A DNA stretch of 38,533 bases from Caryophanales bacterium UBA2253 (lineage in GTDB: Bacteria; Bacillota_I; Bacilli_A; ML615J-28; CAG-698). Shown here piece by piece: positions 24,356-33,357 of the stretch (position 1 is the stretch's first letter; each line of letters starts with the position of its first letter). The notes beneath the pieces are model-generated. The model did not search any database, was not told the origin of the DNA, and was given only the letters and a program-made list of their open reading frames with translations. Location of the stretch: the NCBI GenBank assembly GCA_002347755.1, contig DDXT01000021.1, forward strand, positions 1 to 38,533, written 5' to 3'. A program made the translations under genes and the position numbers.

Positions 24356-26989
24356 TTATTTCTTTTGTTTAATGACCGCGTGAGCGGCTGCCAAACGAGC
24401 CAGAGGGACTCTAAACGGCGAGCAAGACACATAATCAAGTCCGACTTGGTTGAAGAATTCCACGGAGGCCGGGTCGCCGCCGTGTTCGCCGCAAACTCCA
24501 AGATGAAGATGCGGATTGGCTGCGCGGCCGAGTTCGACCGAAAGTTTGACCAAAGCCCCAACTCCGTCCTGATCAATGTGAGCAAAAGGATCACTCTCGA
24601 GAATCCGTTTCTCATAATAATAAGGAAGGAACGAAGTGGCGTCGTCACGGCTGAAACCGAAAGTCATTTGGGTCAAGTCGTTGGTTCCGAAACTGAAGAA
24701 CGCGGCTTCTTTCGCAATGAAATCAGCTCGCAAAGCGGCACGCGGGATCTCGATCATCGTTCCGACTTTGTAATCAACGGTCATGTTGTTGTCTTTCAGG
24801 ATTTGATCGGCAACGCGGACGACGATCTCTTTGACGTAACGAAGTTCTTTTTCGTCGCAAACGATCGGGATCATGATCTCCGGAACCGGTTTATAGTTCG
24901 GATTGCGTTTCTTCACGTTGACATAAGCTTCAATGACGGCCCGAGTCTGCATTTCGGCGAGTTCCGGATAAGAAACCGACAAACGGCAGCCGCGATGCCC
25001 CATCATTGGATTGAATTCATGAAGATCGGCGATCTTCTTGTTTAATTTCTCGACGGTAACGCCAAGCTCTTTGGAAAGATCTTCGATGTCTTTCGGATCA
25101 GTCGGCAGGAATTCGTGCAATGGCGGATCCAAATAACGAACGGTGACCGGGAAGTTTTCCATGGCCTCGAACAATTCTTCAAAGTCGCTTCTTTGCATCG
25201 GCAGCAATTTGGCCAAAGCCCGTTCCCGCTGTTCTTTTGTGTCGGAAACGATCATTTCGCGCATTACTTTGATGCGATCGGAATTAAAGAACATGTGTTC
25301 GGTGCGGCAGAGACCGATTCCTTCGGCTCCGAATGCCCGCGCCTGTTTGGCGTCTTTCGGGGTATCGGCGTTGGTTCTGACCTTCAAGCGGCGAACTTCG
25401 TCGGCCCATTTCATGAATCTTTCGAAGTTTCCGGAAATGGTCGCCGGAACAGTCGGGATCTTTTCTCCGTAAACGGCTCCGGTGGATCCGTCAAGCGAGA
25501 TCCAGTCTCCCGTCTTGAAAGTTTTTCCGTCTAATTTGAAGTATCCTTGAGCCTCATTGATTTCCAGGGCTTTGCAACCGGAAACACAGCATTTTCCCAT
25601 TCCGCGGGCGACGACGGCCGCATGGGAAGTCATTCCGCCGCGGGCGGTCAGGAATCCTTCGGAAACGTGCATGCCTTCAATGTCTTCAGGCGAAGTTTCC
25701 AAGCGGACCAAAACCACTTTTTGGCCATTGGCTTTCAACCTGGTGGCATCCGCGACATGGAAAACGACTTGGCCGCAGGCCGCTCCCGGAGAAGCAGGAA
25801 GGCCTTCGCCGATGACTTTGGCGGCTTTAAGGGCTTTTGGGTCAAACTGAGGATGGAGAAGCGTATCCAATTGTTGCGGCTGAACCAGCATCAGGGCTTT
25901 GTTTTTGTCAACCATGCCTTCGTCGAACATTTCCACGGCGATGCGCAAAGCCGCCTGCGCGGTGCGTTTCGCGTTTCGCGTCTGCAAAAGATACAGTTTT
26001 CCGTTTTCGATGGTGAATTCGATGTCTTGCATGTCTTTGAAATAACTTTCCAGTTTGTTGGCGGCATCGACGAACTGATCAAAAGCCTGAGGAAGGTCTT
26101 CTTTCAGTTTTTCGATCGGCGACGGCGTTCTGACTCCCGCGACGACATCTTCGCCTTGGGCATTCATCAGGTATTCGCCATAGAGTCTCTTTTCGCCGGT
26201 AGCCGGATTGCGCGTGAAAGCCACGCCGGTTCCGGAGGTCTCGCCCATGTTTCCGTATACCATCGACTGAACGTTGACGGCAGTTCCCCAATCAGACGGA
26301 ATGTTGTTTATCTTCCGGTAGTAATTGGCCCTTGGGTTTTCCCAGGATCGGAATACGGCTTCAATGGCGCCGTAAAGCTGTTTCTTCGGATCATCCGGAA
26401 AATCCTGATTCAGCTCGCGCTTGTAAAAATCTTTGAATTTCTTGATCATTTCTTTGAAATTGTCAGCGCTGAACTGCGTATCCTGCTCAATCCTGAGATC
26501 ATGTTTCATGTCATCGATGATTTCTTCAAAACGGCTCTTGGACAATCCCATGACCACGTCGGAATACATTTGGATGAAACGGCGGTAAGAGTCAAAAGCG
26601 AATCTCGGGTTGTTGGTGGTTTTGGCCAGACCGGCCACTACTTCGTCATTCAGTCCCAGATTCAGGATCGTATCCATCATGCCCGGCATGGAAACGCGGG
26701 CGCCGCTGCGAACGGAAACAAGCAGCGGATTTTTCGGATCTCCGAATTTCTTTTCGGTGATCCCTTCAAGTTTCAAAAGGGCAACTTCAATCTCGTTAAC
26801 GATGTCTTCCGAAAATTTTTCTTTGTTTTTGTAATAATATGTGCACGCTTCGGTCGTAACCGTGAATCCTTGGGGGATCGGCAAGCCGAGCTTGGTCATC
26901 CCGCCCAAGTTGGCCCCTTTTCCGCCACAAAGGTTCTTCATGGTTTCGTCGGTTTCGGTGAACATAAAGACATATTTCTTTTCTGCCAT
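24356..26989 (-). CDS. ppdK: Pyruvate, phosphate dikinase
   Basis: Interconverts pyruvate + ATP + Pi and PEP + AMP + PPi; in anaerobes it often works in glycolysis with PPi. The 877-residue protein has the N-terminal ATP-grasp domain (GGKGANLGGM near 20-30), the phosphohistidine domain GGMTSHAAVVARGMG with His456, and the C-terminal PEP/pyruvate barrel with GVCGEHGGDP (Cys833). The start at 26989 is chosen from AGGAGGCAAAT before MAEKKYVF; the frame runs 18 codons further upstream through the promoter. Confidence 0.98.
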   Translation of the reverse strand: MAEKKYVFMFTETDETMKNLCGGKGANLGGMTKLGLPIPQGFTVTTEACTYYYKNKEKFSEDIVNEIEVALLKLEGITEKKFGDPKNPLLVSVRSGARVSMPGMMDTILNLGLNDEVVAGLAKTTNNPRFAFDSYRRFIQMYSDVVMGLSKSRFEEIIDDMKHDLRIEQDTQFSADNFKEMIKKFKDFYKRELNQDFPDDPKKQLYGAIEAVFRSWENPRANYYRKINNIPSDWGTAVNVQSMVYGNMGETSGTGVAFTRNPATGEKRLYGEYLMNAQGEDVVAGVRTPSPIEKLKEDLPQAFDQFVDAANKLESYFKDMQDIEFTIENGKLYLLQTRNAKRTAQAALRIAVEMFDEGMVDKNKALMLVQPQQLDTLLHPQFDPKALKAAKVIGEGLPASPGAACGQVVFHVADATRLKANGQKVVLVRLETSPEDIEGMHVSEGFLTARGGMTSHAAVVARGMGKCCVSGCKALEINEAQGYFKLDGKTFKTGDWISLDGSTGAVYGEKIPTVPATISGNFERFMKWADEVRRLKVRTNADTPKDAKQARAFGAEGIGLCRTEHMFFNSDRIKVMREMIVSDTKEQRERALAKLLPMQRSDFEELFEAMENFPVTVRYLDPPLHEFLPTDPKDIEDLSKELGVTVEKLNKKIADLHEFNPMMGHRGCRLSVSYPELAEMQTRAVIEAYVNVKKRNPNYKPVPEIMIPIVCDEKELRYVKEIVVRVADQILKDNNMTVDYKVGTMIEIPRAALRADFIAKEAAFFSFGTNDLTQMTFGFSRDDATSFLPYYYEKRILESDPFAHIDQDGVGALVKLSVELGRAANPHLHLGVCGEHGGDPASVEFFNQVGLDYVSCSPFRVPLARLAAAHAVIKQKK

Positions 26990-27014
26990 ATTTGCCTCCT
27001 TAAATTTCTTTCCA

Positions 27015-27043
27015 ATTATAGCATATATAAATTTAAAAAACAA
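27015..27043 (-). promoter_or_regulatory. Promoter for ppdK
   Basis: Minus strand TTGTTT (27043-27038), 17-base spacer, TGCTATAAT with -10 at 27020-27015. Extended -10, and about 25 bases from the start codon. Confidence 0.8.
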
Positions 27044-27050
27044 TCGAATT

Positions 27051-27881
27051 TTATTCCGGTTCCTCGGAAGCGCTTTCTTTATATTCTTCCAAAAAACGGT
27101 GCCATTGATCTCTTTGCTTCCAACCCAAAACCAAATCGGCGTTGACGTTTTCCGAACTGCGATAAATGTTTTTGTCCACGTCCTTATAGGTTTTCTTCAA
27201 CTGGGCAATCAGGGTTTTGATTTCTCGGCGTTTCGAATCGATTTTCCCTTCAGCCATTTTGCAGCCGCAGCTCATGGCGGAAATCCCGATGCATTTCATG
27301 TAATTGACGATGTCTTTTTCATAAACAAAGGCCATTGGGCGGATCAGTTCCATCCCCGGGAAGTTCGCGCTTTTGATTTTCGGAAGCATCGTTTTGTATG
27401 ATCCGGCGTATAGAACGTTCAAAAGCGTCGTTTCGATGATGTCATTGAAGTGATGAGCGAGAGCAATTTTATTGCAGCCTTCCGATCTCGCAAATTCATA
27501 GAGAAATCCCCGACGCATCCGGGCGCACAGATAACAGGGCTTCTCCCCGCCATGGTTCTCCGCCACCCGAAAGATGTCCGATGGTCTGATGATGATCGGT
27601 ATTCCCATTTGTTCGGCGTTTTCTTTAAGCTTGGCCAGGTTTTCGTGGGTGAACCCAGGATCCATGACCAGATATTTTACCTTGATTTCAAAGTCGCTGT
27701 GCCTTTCCAGCTCCTGAAATAGTTTTGCCAAGGTCAGACTGTCCTTTCCTCCGGAAACGCAAACGCCGATCACGTCGTTTTCTTTCAACATTTCATAAGT
27801 TTTCAATCCCTTGATGAAGGGGTGATAAAGCTTGTTTCGGTAGCGGGTGATAAGGGCTCTTTCCATTTCCTTTGTGTCCAT
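27051..27881 (-). CDS. TtcA-family PP-loop tRNA thiolation enzyme
   Basis: A 276-residue adenylating enzyme of the TtcA type, which thiolates cytidine 32 in some tRNAs using an iron-sulfur cluster. The PP-loop SGGKDS is at 43-48. Cys116 and Cys119 (CYLC) and a further CGC (205-207) match the cluster cysteines of the family. HHFNDIIETTLLN is the usual mid-protein motif. The exact target tRNA position is uncertain since Gram-positive homologues are little studied. AGGAGCG precedes the ATG. No clear promoter was seen in the 44-bp gap, so read-through from the gene upstream is likely. Confidence 0.85.
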   Translation of the reverse strand: MDTKEMERALITRYRNKLYHPFIKGLKTYEMLKENDVIGVCVSGGKDSLTLAKLFQELERHSDFEIKVKYLVMDPGFTHENLAKLKENAEQMGIPIIIRPSDIFRVAENHGGEKPCYLCARMRRGFLYEFARSEGCNKIALAHHFNDIIETTLLNVLYAGSYKTMLPKIKSANFPGMELIRPMAFVYEKDIVNYMKCIGISAMSCGCKMAEGKIDSKRREIKTLIAQLKKTYKDVDKNIYRSSENVNADLVLGWKQRDQWHRFLEEYKESASEEPE

Positions 27882-27901
27882 TTTGCGCTCCTATGATTCA
27901 T

Positions 27902-27927
27902 AAAAAAAGATTGCGCGGAGCAATCTT
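27902..27927 (-). terminator. Terminator overlapping the stop of the two-TM ectodomain gene
   Basis: Minus strand AAGATTGC-TCCGC-GCAATCTT forms an 8-bp stem followed by a T run (27906-27902). Part of the stem overlaps the stop codon. Confidence 0.75.
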
Positions 27928-28915
27928 ATTTTTTCGCTTTCTTCAATGGTTTTGTCTGAAGCTTTGTCTCTTCCGAAAGCCAAACCAAATAAAACGATCC
28001 GGTGATAAAGCTTAAAGCTACGACGGTGATCAGGCAAATCCACCACAGATAGTGGCTGATGGCCCATTTGGCGTATCCCATGTTTTCCGGAGTCTGCTGA
28101 TAGCTTTCCAAAAAATTCGCGGTATCAACGTTGGCCGGTTCGCATTCGTAATCATTCAAAACCGTTTCATATACGGTGGTATGAATGTTTTCCGAGTCAA
28201 CATCGGTAACACCGTCGATCTCGGCCACAACTTCGATCTTGGTCTTGGAACTCCATTCATTGTCAATGGCGGGATCAAATCCGGTCCAGACATAATTCAG
28301 ATCGGCAGTGATGGTCACATCGCTGTCCGGATCTTGATTTTCGCCGGTAACGTAATCGACATCAGCTCCGTCGTCGAACAAAACCGTGGAGTTGGTTTGA
28401 GAAACAAAATCCTTGGTGCCAACCACATCGTTTTCGTCGACTTCATAAATGTTGATCGAAAGCTGCGGAACATCGGCATCGGCGATCTCTCTTTGAAGAG
28501 CATCCCCGCCGCCAAATTCGGCCCTAAGTTTTAGGTACTGAACATCATAAAGGAAATACAAATATTGAACGCGGTCAACGGTTTCTTCATCAACGATGGT
28601 CTTGTATATCGAACGGTAAATTTTTATTTTGAACAAGTCTTCCTGAAGGGCATTTCTAACCTGAGTCGAAAAGACCGGCTCGGAATCATAAAGGTGGTAT
28701 TGGGTGTTGATCCCGAATTTTATGTATTCGTCGATCTGCTCGTCAATCGTCCCAACATCCGCGAATCCCAAATAATCATTGGTGAATTCGTCTTTCCAGG
28801 CTCCCTGTCCGAATTTATCGGAATGGTATCCATAAGATCCGATGAGATAAGCTCCCAAAAGAGGAATGAGGATGACGATGGACAGGACAATATATCGCTT
28901 TACTAATTTATTCAT
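27926..28915 (-). CDS. Two-TM protein with acidic external domain, function unknown
   Basis: A 329-residue protein with an N-terminal TM (about 7-28), a long acidic, mostly beta-predicted middle region (about 30-280), a second TM near 285-312, and a basic tail ending KPLKKAKK. Topology suggests the middle region lies outside the cell. I recognise no family. GGGAGG precedes the ATG, and a consensus-like promoter lies 30 bases upstream. It is followed by a terminator and then the TtcA-like gene. Confidence 0.8.
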   Translation of the reverse strand: MNKLVKRYIVLSIVILIPLLGAYLIGSYGYHSDKFGQGAWKDEFTNDYLGFADVGTIDEQIDEYIKFGINTQYHLYDSEPVFSTQVRNALQEDLFKIKIYRSIYKTIVDEETVDRVQYLYFLYDVQYLKLRAEFGGGDALQREIADADVPQLSINIYEVDENDVVGTKDFVSQTNSTVLFDDGADVDYVTGENQDPDSDVTITADLNYVWTGFDPAIDNEWSSKTKIEVVAEIDGVTDVDSENIHTTVYETVLNDYECEPANVDTANFLESYQQTPENMGYAKWAISHYLWWICLITVVALSFITGSFYLVWLSEETKLQTKPLKKAKK

Positions 28916-28942
28916 AATTAGCCTCCCTTAATTCTGAATAGT

Positions 28943-28971
28943 ATTATATCATAGTAATCTTGGGTTTTCAA
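28943..28971 (-). promoter_or_regulatory. Promoter for the two-TM ectodomain gene
   Basis: Minus strand TTGAAA (28971-28966), 17 bases, TATAAT (28948-28943). Confidence 0.8.
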
Positions 28972-29061
28972 TTGTTTTCACGTTTTTTCTTTCCGCTCTT
29001 CGGGTTGGCTTCGCAATTCCGGAATTTATTTGAATAAAATATTATGTTTTTAAAATAACTA

Positions 29062-29090
29062 TTGTATTTTTTTAAATATTGTTGTATCAT
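29062..29090 (+). promoter_or_regulatory. Promoter for the unknown-nfeD-SPFH operon
   Basis: TTGTAT (29062-29067), 17 bases, TATCAT (29085-29090), followed by GGAGG and the start at 29113. The surrounding DNA (29030-29100) is very AT-rich. Confidence 0.6.
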
Positions 29091-29112
29091 TTATGTGAAA
29101 GGAGGAATTTAT

Positions 29113-29490
29113 ATGGATATTATGTGGTTTTCCAAAGATTTGCAGGGCGTTGTTTCCATTTATGAGACCAACATTACCCTGAACACCGTTGCTTCGTCAT
29201 ATTTCAAAACCGCTTATACGACTCTGATCGGTTATGATAAATCCAAAAACATTCTTTTGATCAAGGCTTTGAACAAAGAAGATGCCACCCTTGGCAAATT
29301 CACCGAGAATGATTTGCATACGGTTTCGCTGAAGCCGAGCTACGGTCGCATCAACGGCAAGCGCCTGGTTTCAAACATCATGAAGTTCTATCCGTTGGAT
29401 TTCGCCAAAAAAAATCTGTACAAATTCCCTTGCGATTGGGATGCGTCGCAAAAATATTTAAAAGTGTATCTGGATAAGGAGGTTTCTTAA
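29113..29490 (+). CDS. 125-residue protein of unknown function linked to NfeD/SPFH
   Basis: The start is set at MDIMWFSKDLQ, preceded by AAAGGAGG; the frame is open a further 17 codons upstream but overlaps the promoter. The protein is soluble, mixed alpha/beta by appearance, with a basic middle (SLKPSYGRINGKRLVSNIMKF is split by Gly and Arg). I recognise no family. Its stop overlaps the nfeD start by one base (TAATG), so it is translationally coupled to the membrane-microdomain pair and may act with them. Confidence 0.8.
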   Translation: MDIMWFSKDLQGVVSIYETNITLNTVASSYFKTAYTTLIGYDKSKNILLIKALNKEDATLGKFTENDLHTVSLKPSYGRINGKRLVSNIMKFYPLDFAKKNLYKFPCDWDASQKYLKVYLDKEVS

Positions 29491-29975
29491 TGTTGATTCT
29501 TCGCGCATTTGAACCCGTTGATTGGCTGATGGTCTTCTCTTGGGCTTTCATTTTCATCGTCACCCTGATCATTGAACTAGAAACCAGCAATCTGACGACC
29601 ATTTGGTTCTGCGTCGGTTCCGTCGCGGCTCTGGTCTTCGGGGCCATCTTCGGAAGGCCGTTCGTTCAAATCGTTGTCTTTCTAGCAGTGTCGCTGGTTC
29701 TGATATTGATTACCCGACCACTGACCAAGAAAATGATGCAAAAGGATATCATCAAAACCAATGCCGACCGTTTGGTCGGAATGTTCGCCGTCGTTACCAA
29801 ACCAATCGAAGCAGGGGAAGTCGGAGAAGTGAAAATCGAAAACAGTCTGTGGCGGGCCGTCAACAATGAAAATCTGGCCTTTGCCGTCGGTGAGAAAGTC
29901 AGCGTCGATGCGATTCTCGGAAACAAACTCGTCGTTTCCAAAATCTCCGGCCCGACCAATGTTGAGATAGTTTAA
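29490..29975 (+). CDS. NfeD-family membrane protein
   Basis: A 161-residue protein with TM segments in the first half (about 12-30, 36-54, 58-76) and a C-terminal OB-fold (about 95-155, DRLVGMFAVVTKPI, GEVKIENSLWRAV). NfeD proteins are encoded beside SPFH/flotillin proteins and are thought to act together in membrane microdomains. AAGGAGG precedes its start. Length matches the short NfeD form without the protease domain. Confidence 0.93.
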   Translation: MLILRAFEPVDWLMVFSWAFIFIVTLIIELETSNLTTIWFCVGSVAALVFGAIFGRPFVQIVVFLAVSLVLILITRPLTKKMMQKDIIKTNADRLVGMFAVVTKPIEAGEVGEVKIENSLWRAVNNENLAFAVGEKVSVDAILGNKLVVSKISGPTNVEIV

Positions 29976-29995
29976 TAGTAAAAGGAGATAAAAAA

Positions 29996-30958
29996 ATGAC
30001 ACTTAACCCGTTTGTTTTCTTAGCCATGGACATTGGCAGTTTAATCGCCTTGTTGGCGGTTATCTTAATCATCATCATTGTGTTGGCTTCTAGCTTCAAG
30101 GTCGTCTCCCAAGCCAACGCTTTCGTCATCGAACGTTTGGGAACTTATTACAAAACCTGGGGAACCGGAATCCATTTCTTGGTCCCATTCTTCCAAAGAG
30201 TCGCCAAAAAGGTTTCATTGAAGGAACAGGTCATTGATTTTGATCCCCAGCCCGTCATTACCAAAGACAACGTCACCATGCAGATCGATACCGTCATATT
30301 CTTCATGATTTCCGACCCGAAGGCCTATACTTACGGCGTTGAAAATCCATTGTTCGCGATTGAAAAACTGTCGGCCACCACTTTGCGTAACATCATCGGC
30401 GACATCGACCTTGATGCCACCCTGACCAGCCGCGATTTGATCAATACCCGGATGCGCGACATTCTTGACGTCGCCACCGACCCTTGGGGAATCAAAGTCA
30501 ACCGCGTCGAACTGAAGAACATTCTTCCTCCGAAAGACATCCGCGATGCGATGGAAAAACAGATGCGCGCGGAACGTGAACGCCGTGAGTCCATTTTGCG
30601 AGCGGAAGGCGAGAAACAAGCCGCCATTCTGACTGCGGAAGGATTTAAGGAATCCACCATTCTTCAAGCCGAAGCCAAACGCCAAGCGCTGATCAATGAA
30701 GCGGAAGGCCACAAACAAGCCGCCGTTTTGGAAGCCCAAGGCGAGGCCGAAGCCATTTTGGAAGTTCAGACCGCCAAAGCAAAGGGAATCGAATTGATCC
30801 GCGAAGCCAAAGCCGATCAGGCGGTTCTGACCATCAAAGCCTATGAAGCCCTCGCTGAAATGTCCAAGGGCCAAGCAACGAAGATCATCGTTCCTTCCAA
30901 TCTTCAGGGATTGGCCGGATTGGTTACTTCGCTTTCAGAAATCGCTAAAGACAAATAA
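29996..30958 (+). CDS. SPFH/Band 7 (stomatin/QmcA-like) membrane protein
   Basis: An N-terminal TM (about 10-32) is followed by an SPFH domain (about 35-200: ERLGTYYKTWGTGIHFLVPF, EQVIDFDPQPVITKDNV, LRNIIGDIDLDATLTSRD) and a long Ala/Glu-rich coiled coil (about 190-285) in which AEG/EAK units repeat. Such proteins oligomerise as membrane scaffolds. It differs from the glycine-rich FloA type and is nearer stomatin/QmcA. AAAGGAGA lies before the ATG; nfeD ends 20 bp upstream. Confidence 0.95.
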   Translation: MTLNPFVFLAMDIGSLIALLAVILIIIIVLASSFKVVSQANAFVIERLGTYYKTWGTGIHFLVPFFQRVAKKVSLKEQVIDFDPQPVITKDNVTMQIDTVIFFMISDPKAYTYGVENPLFAIEKLSATTLRNIIGDIDLDATLTSRDLINTRMRDILDVATDPWGIKVNRVELKNILPPKDIRDAMEKQMRAERERRESILRAEGEKQAAILTAEGFKESTILQAEAKRQALINEAEGHKQAAVLEAQGEAEAILEVQTAKAKGIELIREAKADQAVLTIKAYEALAEMSKGQATKIIVPSNLQGLAGLVTSLSEIAKDK

Positions 30959-30972
30959 TATTTTAAACGATT

Positions 30973-31008
30973 AAGTTCGGACGGATTTTTCCTCCCCCGA
31001 ACTTTTTT
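30973..31008 (+). terminator. Terminator after the SPFH gene
   Basis: AAGTTCGG and CCGAACTT form an 8-bp stem with a 16-base loop, followed by T residues. Confidence 0.75.
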
Positions 31009-31009
31009 C

Positions 31010-31038
31010 TTTACATTGGAACCTTTCCATATTACAAT
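31010..31038 (+). promoter_or_regulatory. Promoter for the PAP2 phosphatase gene
   Basis: TTTACA (31010-31015), 17 bases, TACAAT (31033-31038), immediately after the upstream terminator. Confidence 0.7.
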
Positions 31039-31059
31039 GTATACAAATTAGGAGGACTT

Positions 31060-31971
31060 ATGACTGAGTTTGAGTTAAGAATCATTCAGTGGATGCGCGA
31101 CATCGCGACGCCGTTTACCGACGCGGTGTTTGAAGTCATTACTTCGCTCGCCGAACAGCTGGTGCTTGTTTTTGCTTTGATACTGATCTATTTCTTTTAT
31201 TCCAAAAAAGTCGGGCAAAATTTCGTTTTTACTTTCTTTGTTGGCTCGCTTCTCAACAATTCCATCAAAGGGTTGGTGAGCCGCGTCCGGCCTTTCAACC
31301 ATGAATTGGCCGATTTCGAACCGGCCCGGGCCGAAACCGCCACCGGCTATTCCTTTCCGAGCGGGCATTCCCAAAACGCGGCGTTGTCTTATACGCTCCT
31401 TTCCCGTCTCATCAACAAGAAATGGGCCAAATGGTCGGCCGGGATCATCATCGGAGCCGTCGGGATCTCAAGATTATTTTTGGGAGTCCATTATCCAACC
31501 GACGTCATCGCCGGGATCGCGCTCGGAGTAGGCTGTGCCTTGGTGGGTTCGTATCTTCATAAAAAATACGAACATGATTTTCAAAAACAAATGGTTCTTT
31601 ACGGTTTGGTGGCGCTGTTCTTCCTGCCGTTCGTCTTCATCTTCTGGAAAGGGACTTACGAGCAGACGCTTCCCTACAAAGATTTCTACACGGCCTACGC
31701 CTTTTACCTCGGTTACGTCATCGCGGTTTACTTCGAACACCGGTTCGTCGATTTCGATTGCTCGCAGCCCGTCAAGATCCGGCTCATCCGCTGTGCCCTC
31801 GCCATCGTCATCGTCATCGGCTGTTATCTCGGGCTGAAGCTTGTGTTCCCGGACAATTCGATTTTTTTCGACATGCTCCGTTATTTTCTGCTGTCGGTAA
31901 TCACATTGGGCATCTATCCGATCGCAGCCAAAAAATGGTTGTTTTTCAAAAAGCCAAACGACGCCGAATAA
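31060..31971 (+). CDS. PAP2-family membrane phosphatase
   Basis: Integral membrane protein of 303 residues with several TM segments. The three PAP2 motifs are present: KGLVSRVRP (70-78), PSGH (100-103) and SRLFLGVHYPTD (137-148, with catalytic His144 and Asp148). Members dephosphorylate lipid phosphates, including undecaprenyl diphosphate, at the outer membrane face. A C-terminal extension (about 175-290) holds further TM segments beyond the minimal PAP2 fold. AGGAGG precedes the ATG. Substrate is not evident. Confidence 0.93.
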   Translation: MTEFELRIIQWMRDIATPFTDAVFEVITSLAEQLVLVFALILIYFFYSKKVGQNFVFTFFVGSLLNNSIKGLVSRVRPFNHELADFEPARAETATGYSFPSGHSQNAALSYTLLSRLINKKWAKWSAGIIIGAVGISRLFLGVHYPTDVIAGIALGVGCALVGSYLHKKYEHDFQKQMVLYGLVALFFLPFVFIFWKGTYEQTLPYKDFYTAYAFYLGYVIAVYFEHRFVDFDCSQPVKIRLIRCALAIVIVIGCYLGLKLVFPDNSIFFDMLRYFLLSVITLGIYPIAAKKWLFFKKPNDAE

Positions 31972-31980
31972 AAATCAAAA

Positions 31981-32008
31981 ACGTCAGCTTTTGCGCTGGC
32001 GTCTTTTT
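31981..32008. terminator. Terminator between the PAP2 gene and mnmE
   Basis: ACGTCAGC-TTTTGC-GCTGGCGT forms an 8-bp stem with one wobble, followed by CTTTTT on the plus strand. The A-rich 5' flank gives T residues on the minus strand, so it may serve convergent mnmE too. Confidence 0.75.
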
Positions 32009-33356
32009 ATTTCCCGAGACAGAATTTGGAAAACATTTCCGAAACGAGTTCGTCTTCGACGGTTTCGCCGATGATCTCTCCCAAAATTTTCCAGGCCGCG
32101 GTCAGATCAAGGTTGACGATGTCGCTCGGCTGACGGTTCTCGATCCCCGAAAGCGCATCCTCCAAACTGTCTTTCGCCTGTTTAAGTTTGGCAATCTGGC
32201 GGGCGTTCCCCACATAAGTGTAATCGAGGTCGACCAAATCGGAGATCTGGCAGACCGTACGGATTTTGTTCTCCAATTTTTCGATGTCGGCTTGGTTAAA
32301 AGCCGAGATCAGCTGGTAGTCTTTCAGGCGGCTGAGATCGATTTGTTTTTTCAGATCTTGCTTGTTGACGACGATGATCCTTTCTTTTTTTTCGGTTAGT
32401 TCCAAGATTCGGTAATCGTCTTCGGTGAGCGGGGTGCTATAGTCAAAAACCAAGATGATCAGTGCGGCTCGGTCGATGATCTTTTTGGCTTTTTCCACTC
32501 CGATTCTTTCGATGGTGTCGGTGGTCTGCCTGATGCCGGCGGTATCGATCAGGTTCAGAACCAATCCCCCCAGGTTCGCCGTGCCTTCAATGGTGTCGCG
32601 GGTGGTTCCCGCGATGTCTGTGACGATGGCCCGGTCTTCCCTTAGCAAGGCGTTGAGCAAACTGGATTTTCCCACGTTCGGTTTCCCGATGATGGCGGTG
32701 GAGATGCCTTCTTTCAAGATCGCGGACACTTTGCTTTTATCCAAAATCTTTGTTATCTCATTAAGCATTTCGCGGACTGCCGGTTTTAGGATTTCCCCGT
32801 TGATCTGCTCTTCATCCAAATATTCGGGATAATCGATGTTGACTTCGATTTTGGCCATGCAAGTCAAAAGCCGGCTTCGGAAATCTTCGATCATTTTCCG
32901 AATGTCCCCGCGTAAACCGAGATTGGCCATTTTCAGGCTGCTTGAGGTTTTGGCGTCAATGAGATCCGTTACTGCTTCGGCCTGCGTCAAGTCGATCCGA
33001 CCGTTTAAAAAAGCTCTTTTGGTAAACTCGCCGGGTTCAGCCGTCCGGCCGCCTTTTTCTAGAAGCAGCCCCAAGATTCGGTTGGTGACGTACATGCCGC
33101 CGTGACAGTTGATTTCCACGATGTCTTCGGTCGTATAAGTCTTGGGAGCGCGAAAGACGCTGACCAGGACTTCGTCGATGATTTCGTCCCCGTCAACGAT
33201 GTGTCCATACGAAATCGTATGGCTTTCCGCGGTTTTCAGGTCTTTTCCTTTAAAAATTTGACTGACGATGGCGATCGCTTCCGGTCCGCTGGCGCGAACG
33301 ATGGAAATGGCGCTTTTGCTTAAGGCCGTCGAAACGGCAACGATGGTGTCTTCCAT
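32007..33356 (-). CDS. mnmE: tRNA modification GTPase MnmE
   Basis: With MnmG it adds the 5-carboxymethylaminomethyl group to wobble U34. The 449-residue protein has an N-terminal folate-binding domain, the G domain with G1 GKPNVGKSS (from about 224), DIAGTTRDTIEG, DTAG and NKQD, and the C-terminal FCLGK hexapeptide-type end with the catalytic Cys. I start at MEDTIVAV (33356), 5 bases from GGAGA and one base after the TGA of the upstream gene; an alternative ATG lies four codons upstream at 33368. mnmG, usually next, is not adjacent. Confidence 0.97.
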   Translation of the reverse strand: MEDTIVAVSTALSKSAISIVRASGPEAIAIVSQIFKGKDLKTAESHTISYGHIVDGDEIIDEVLVSVFRAPKTYTTEDIVEINCHGGMYVTNRILGLLLEKGGRTAEPGEFTKRAFLNGRIDLTQAEAVTDLIDAKTSSSLKMANLGLRGDIRKMIEDFRSRLLTCMAKIEVNIDYPEYLDEEQINGEILKPAVREMLNEITKILDKSKVSAILKEGISTAIIGKPNVGKSSLLNALLREDRAIVTDIAGTTRDTIEGTANLGGLVLNLIDTAGIRQTTDTIERIGVEKAKKIIDRAALIILVFDYSTPLTEDDYRILELTEKKERIIVVNKQDLKKQIDLSRLKDYQLISAFNQADIEKLENKIRTVCQISDLVDLDYTYVGNARQIAKLKQAKDSLEDALSGIENRQPSDIVNLDLTAAWKILGEIIGETVEDELVSEMFSKFCLGK

Positions 33357-33357
33357 A

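Noticed and set aside
25547..27145. A 532-codon open frame antisense to ppdK
   Set aside because: The protein encoded on the minus strand is clearly PPDK. The antisense frame has no recognisable motif and arises from codon bias, as do similar long antisense frames at 1406-2434, 14198-15151 and 17722-18564.
27882..27925. Separate promoter for the TtcA-like gene
   Set aside because: The 44-bp gap holds only the upstream terminator and a ribosome site; no -10/-35 pair was found.
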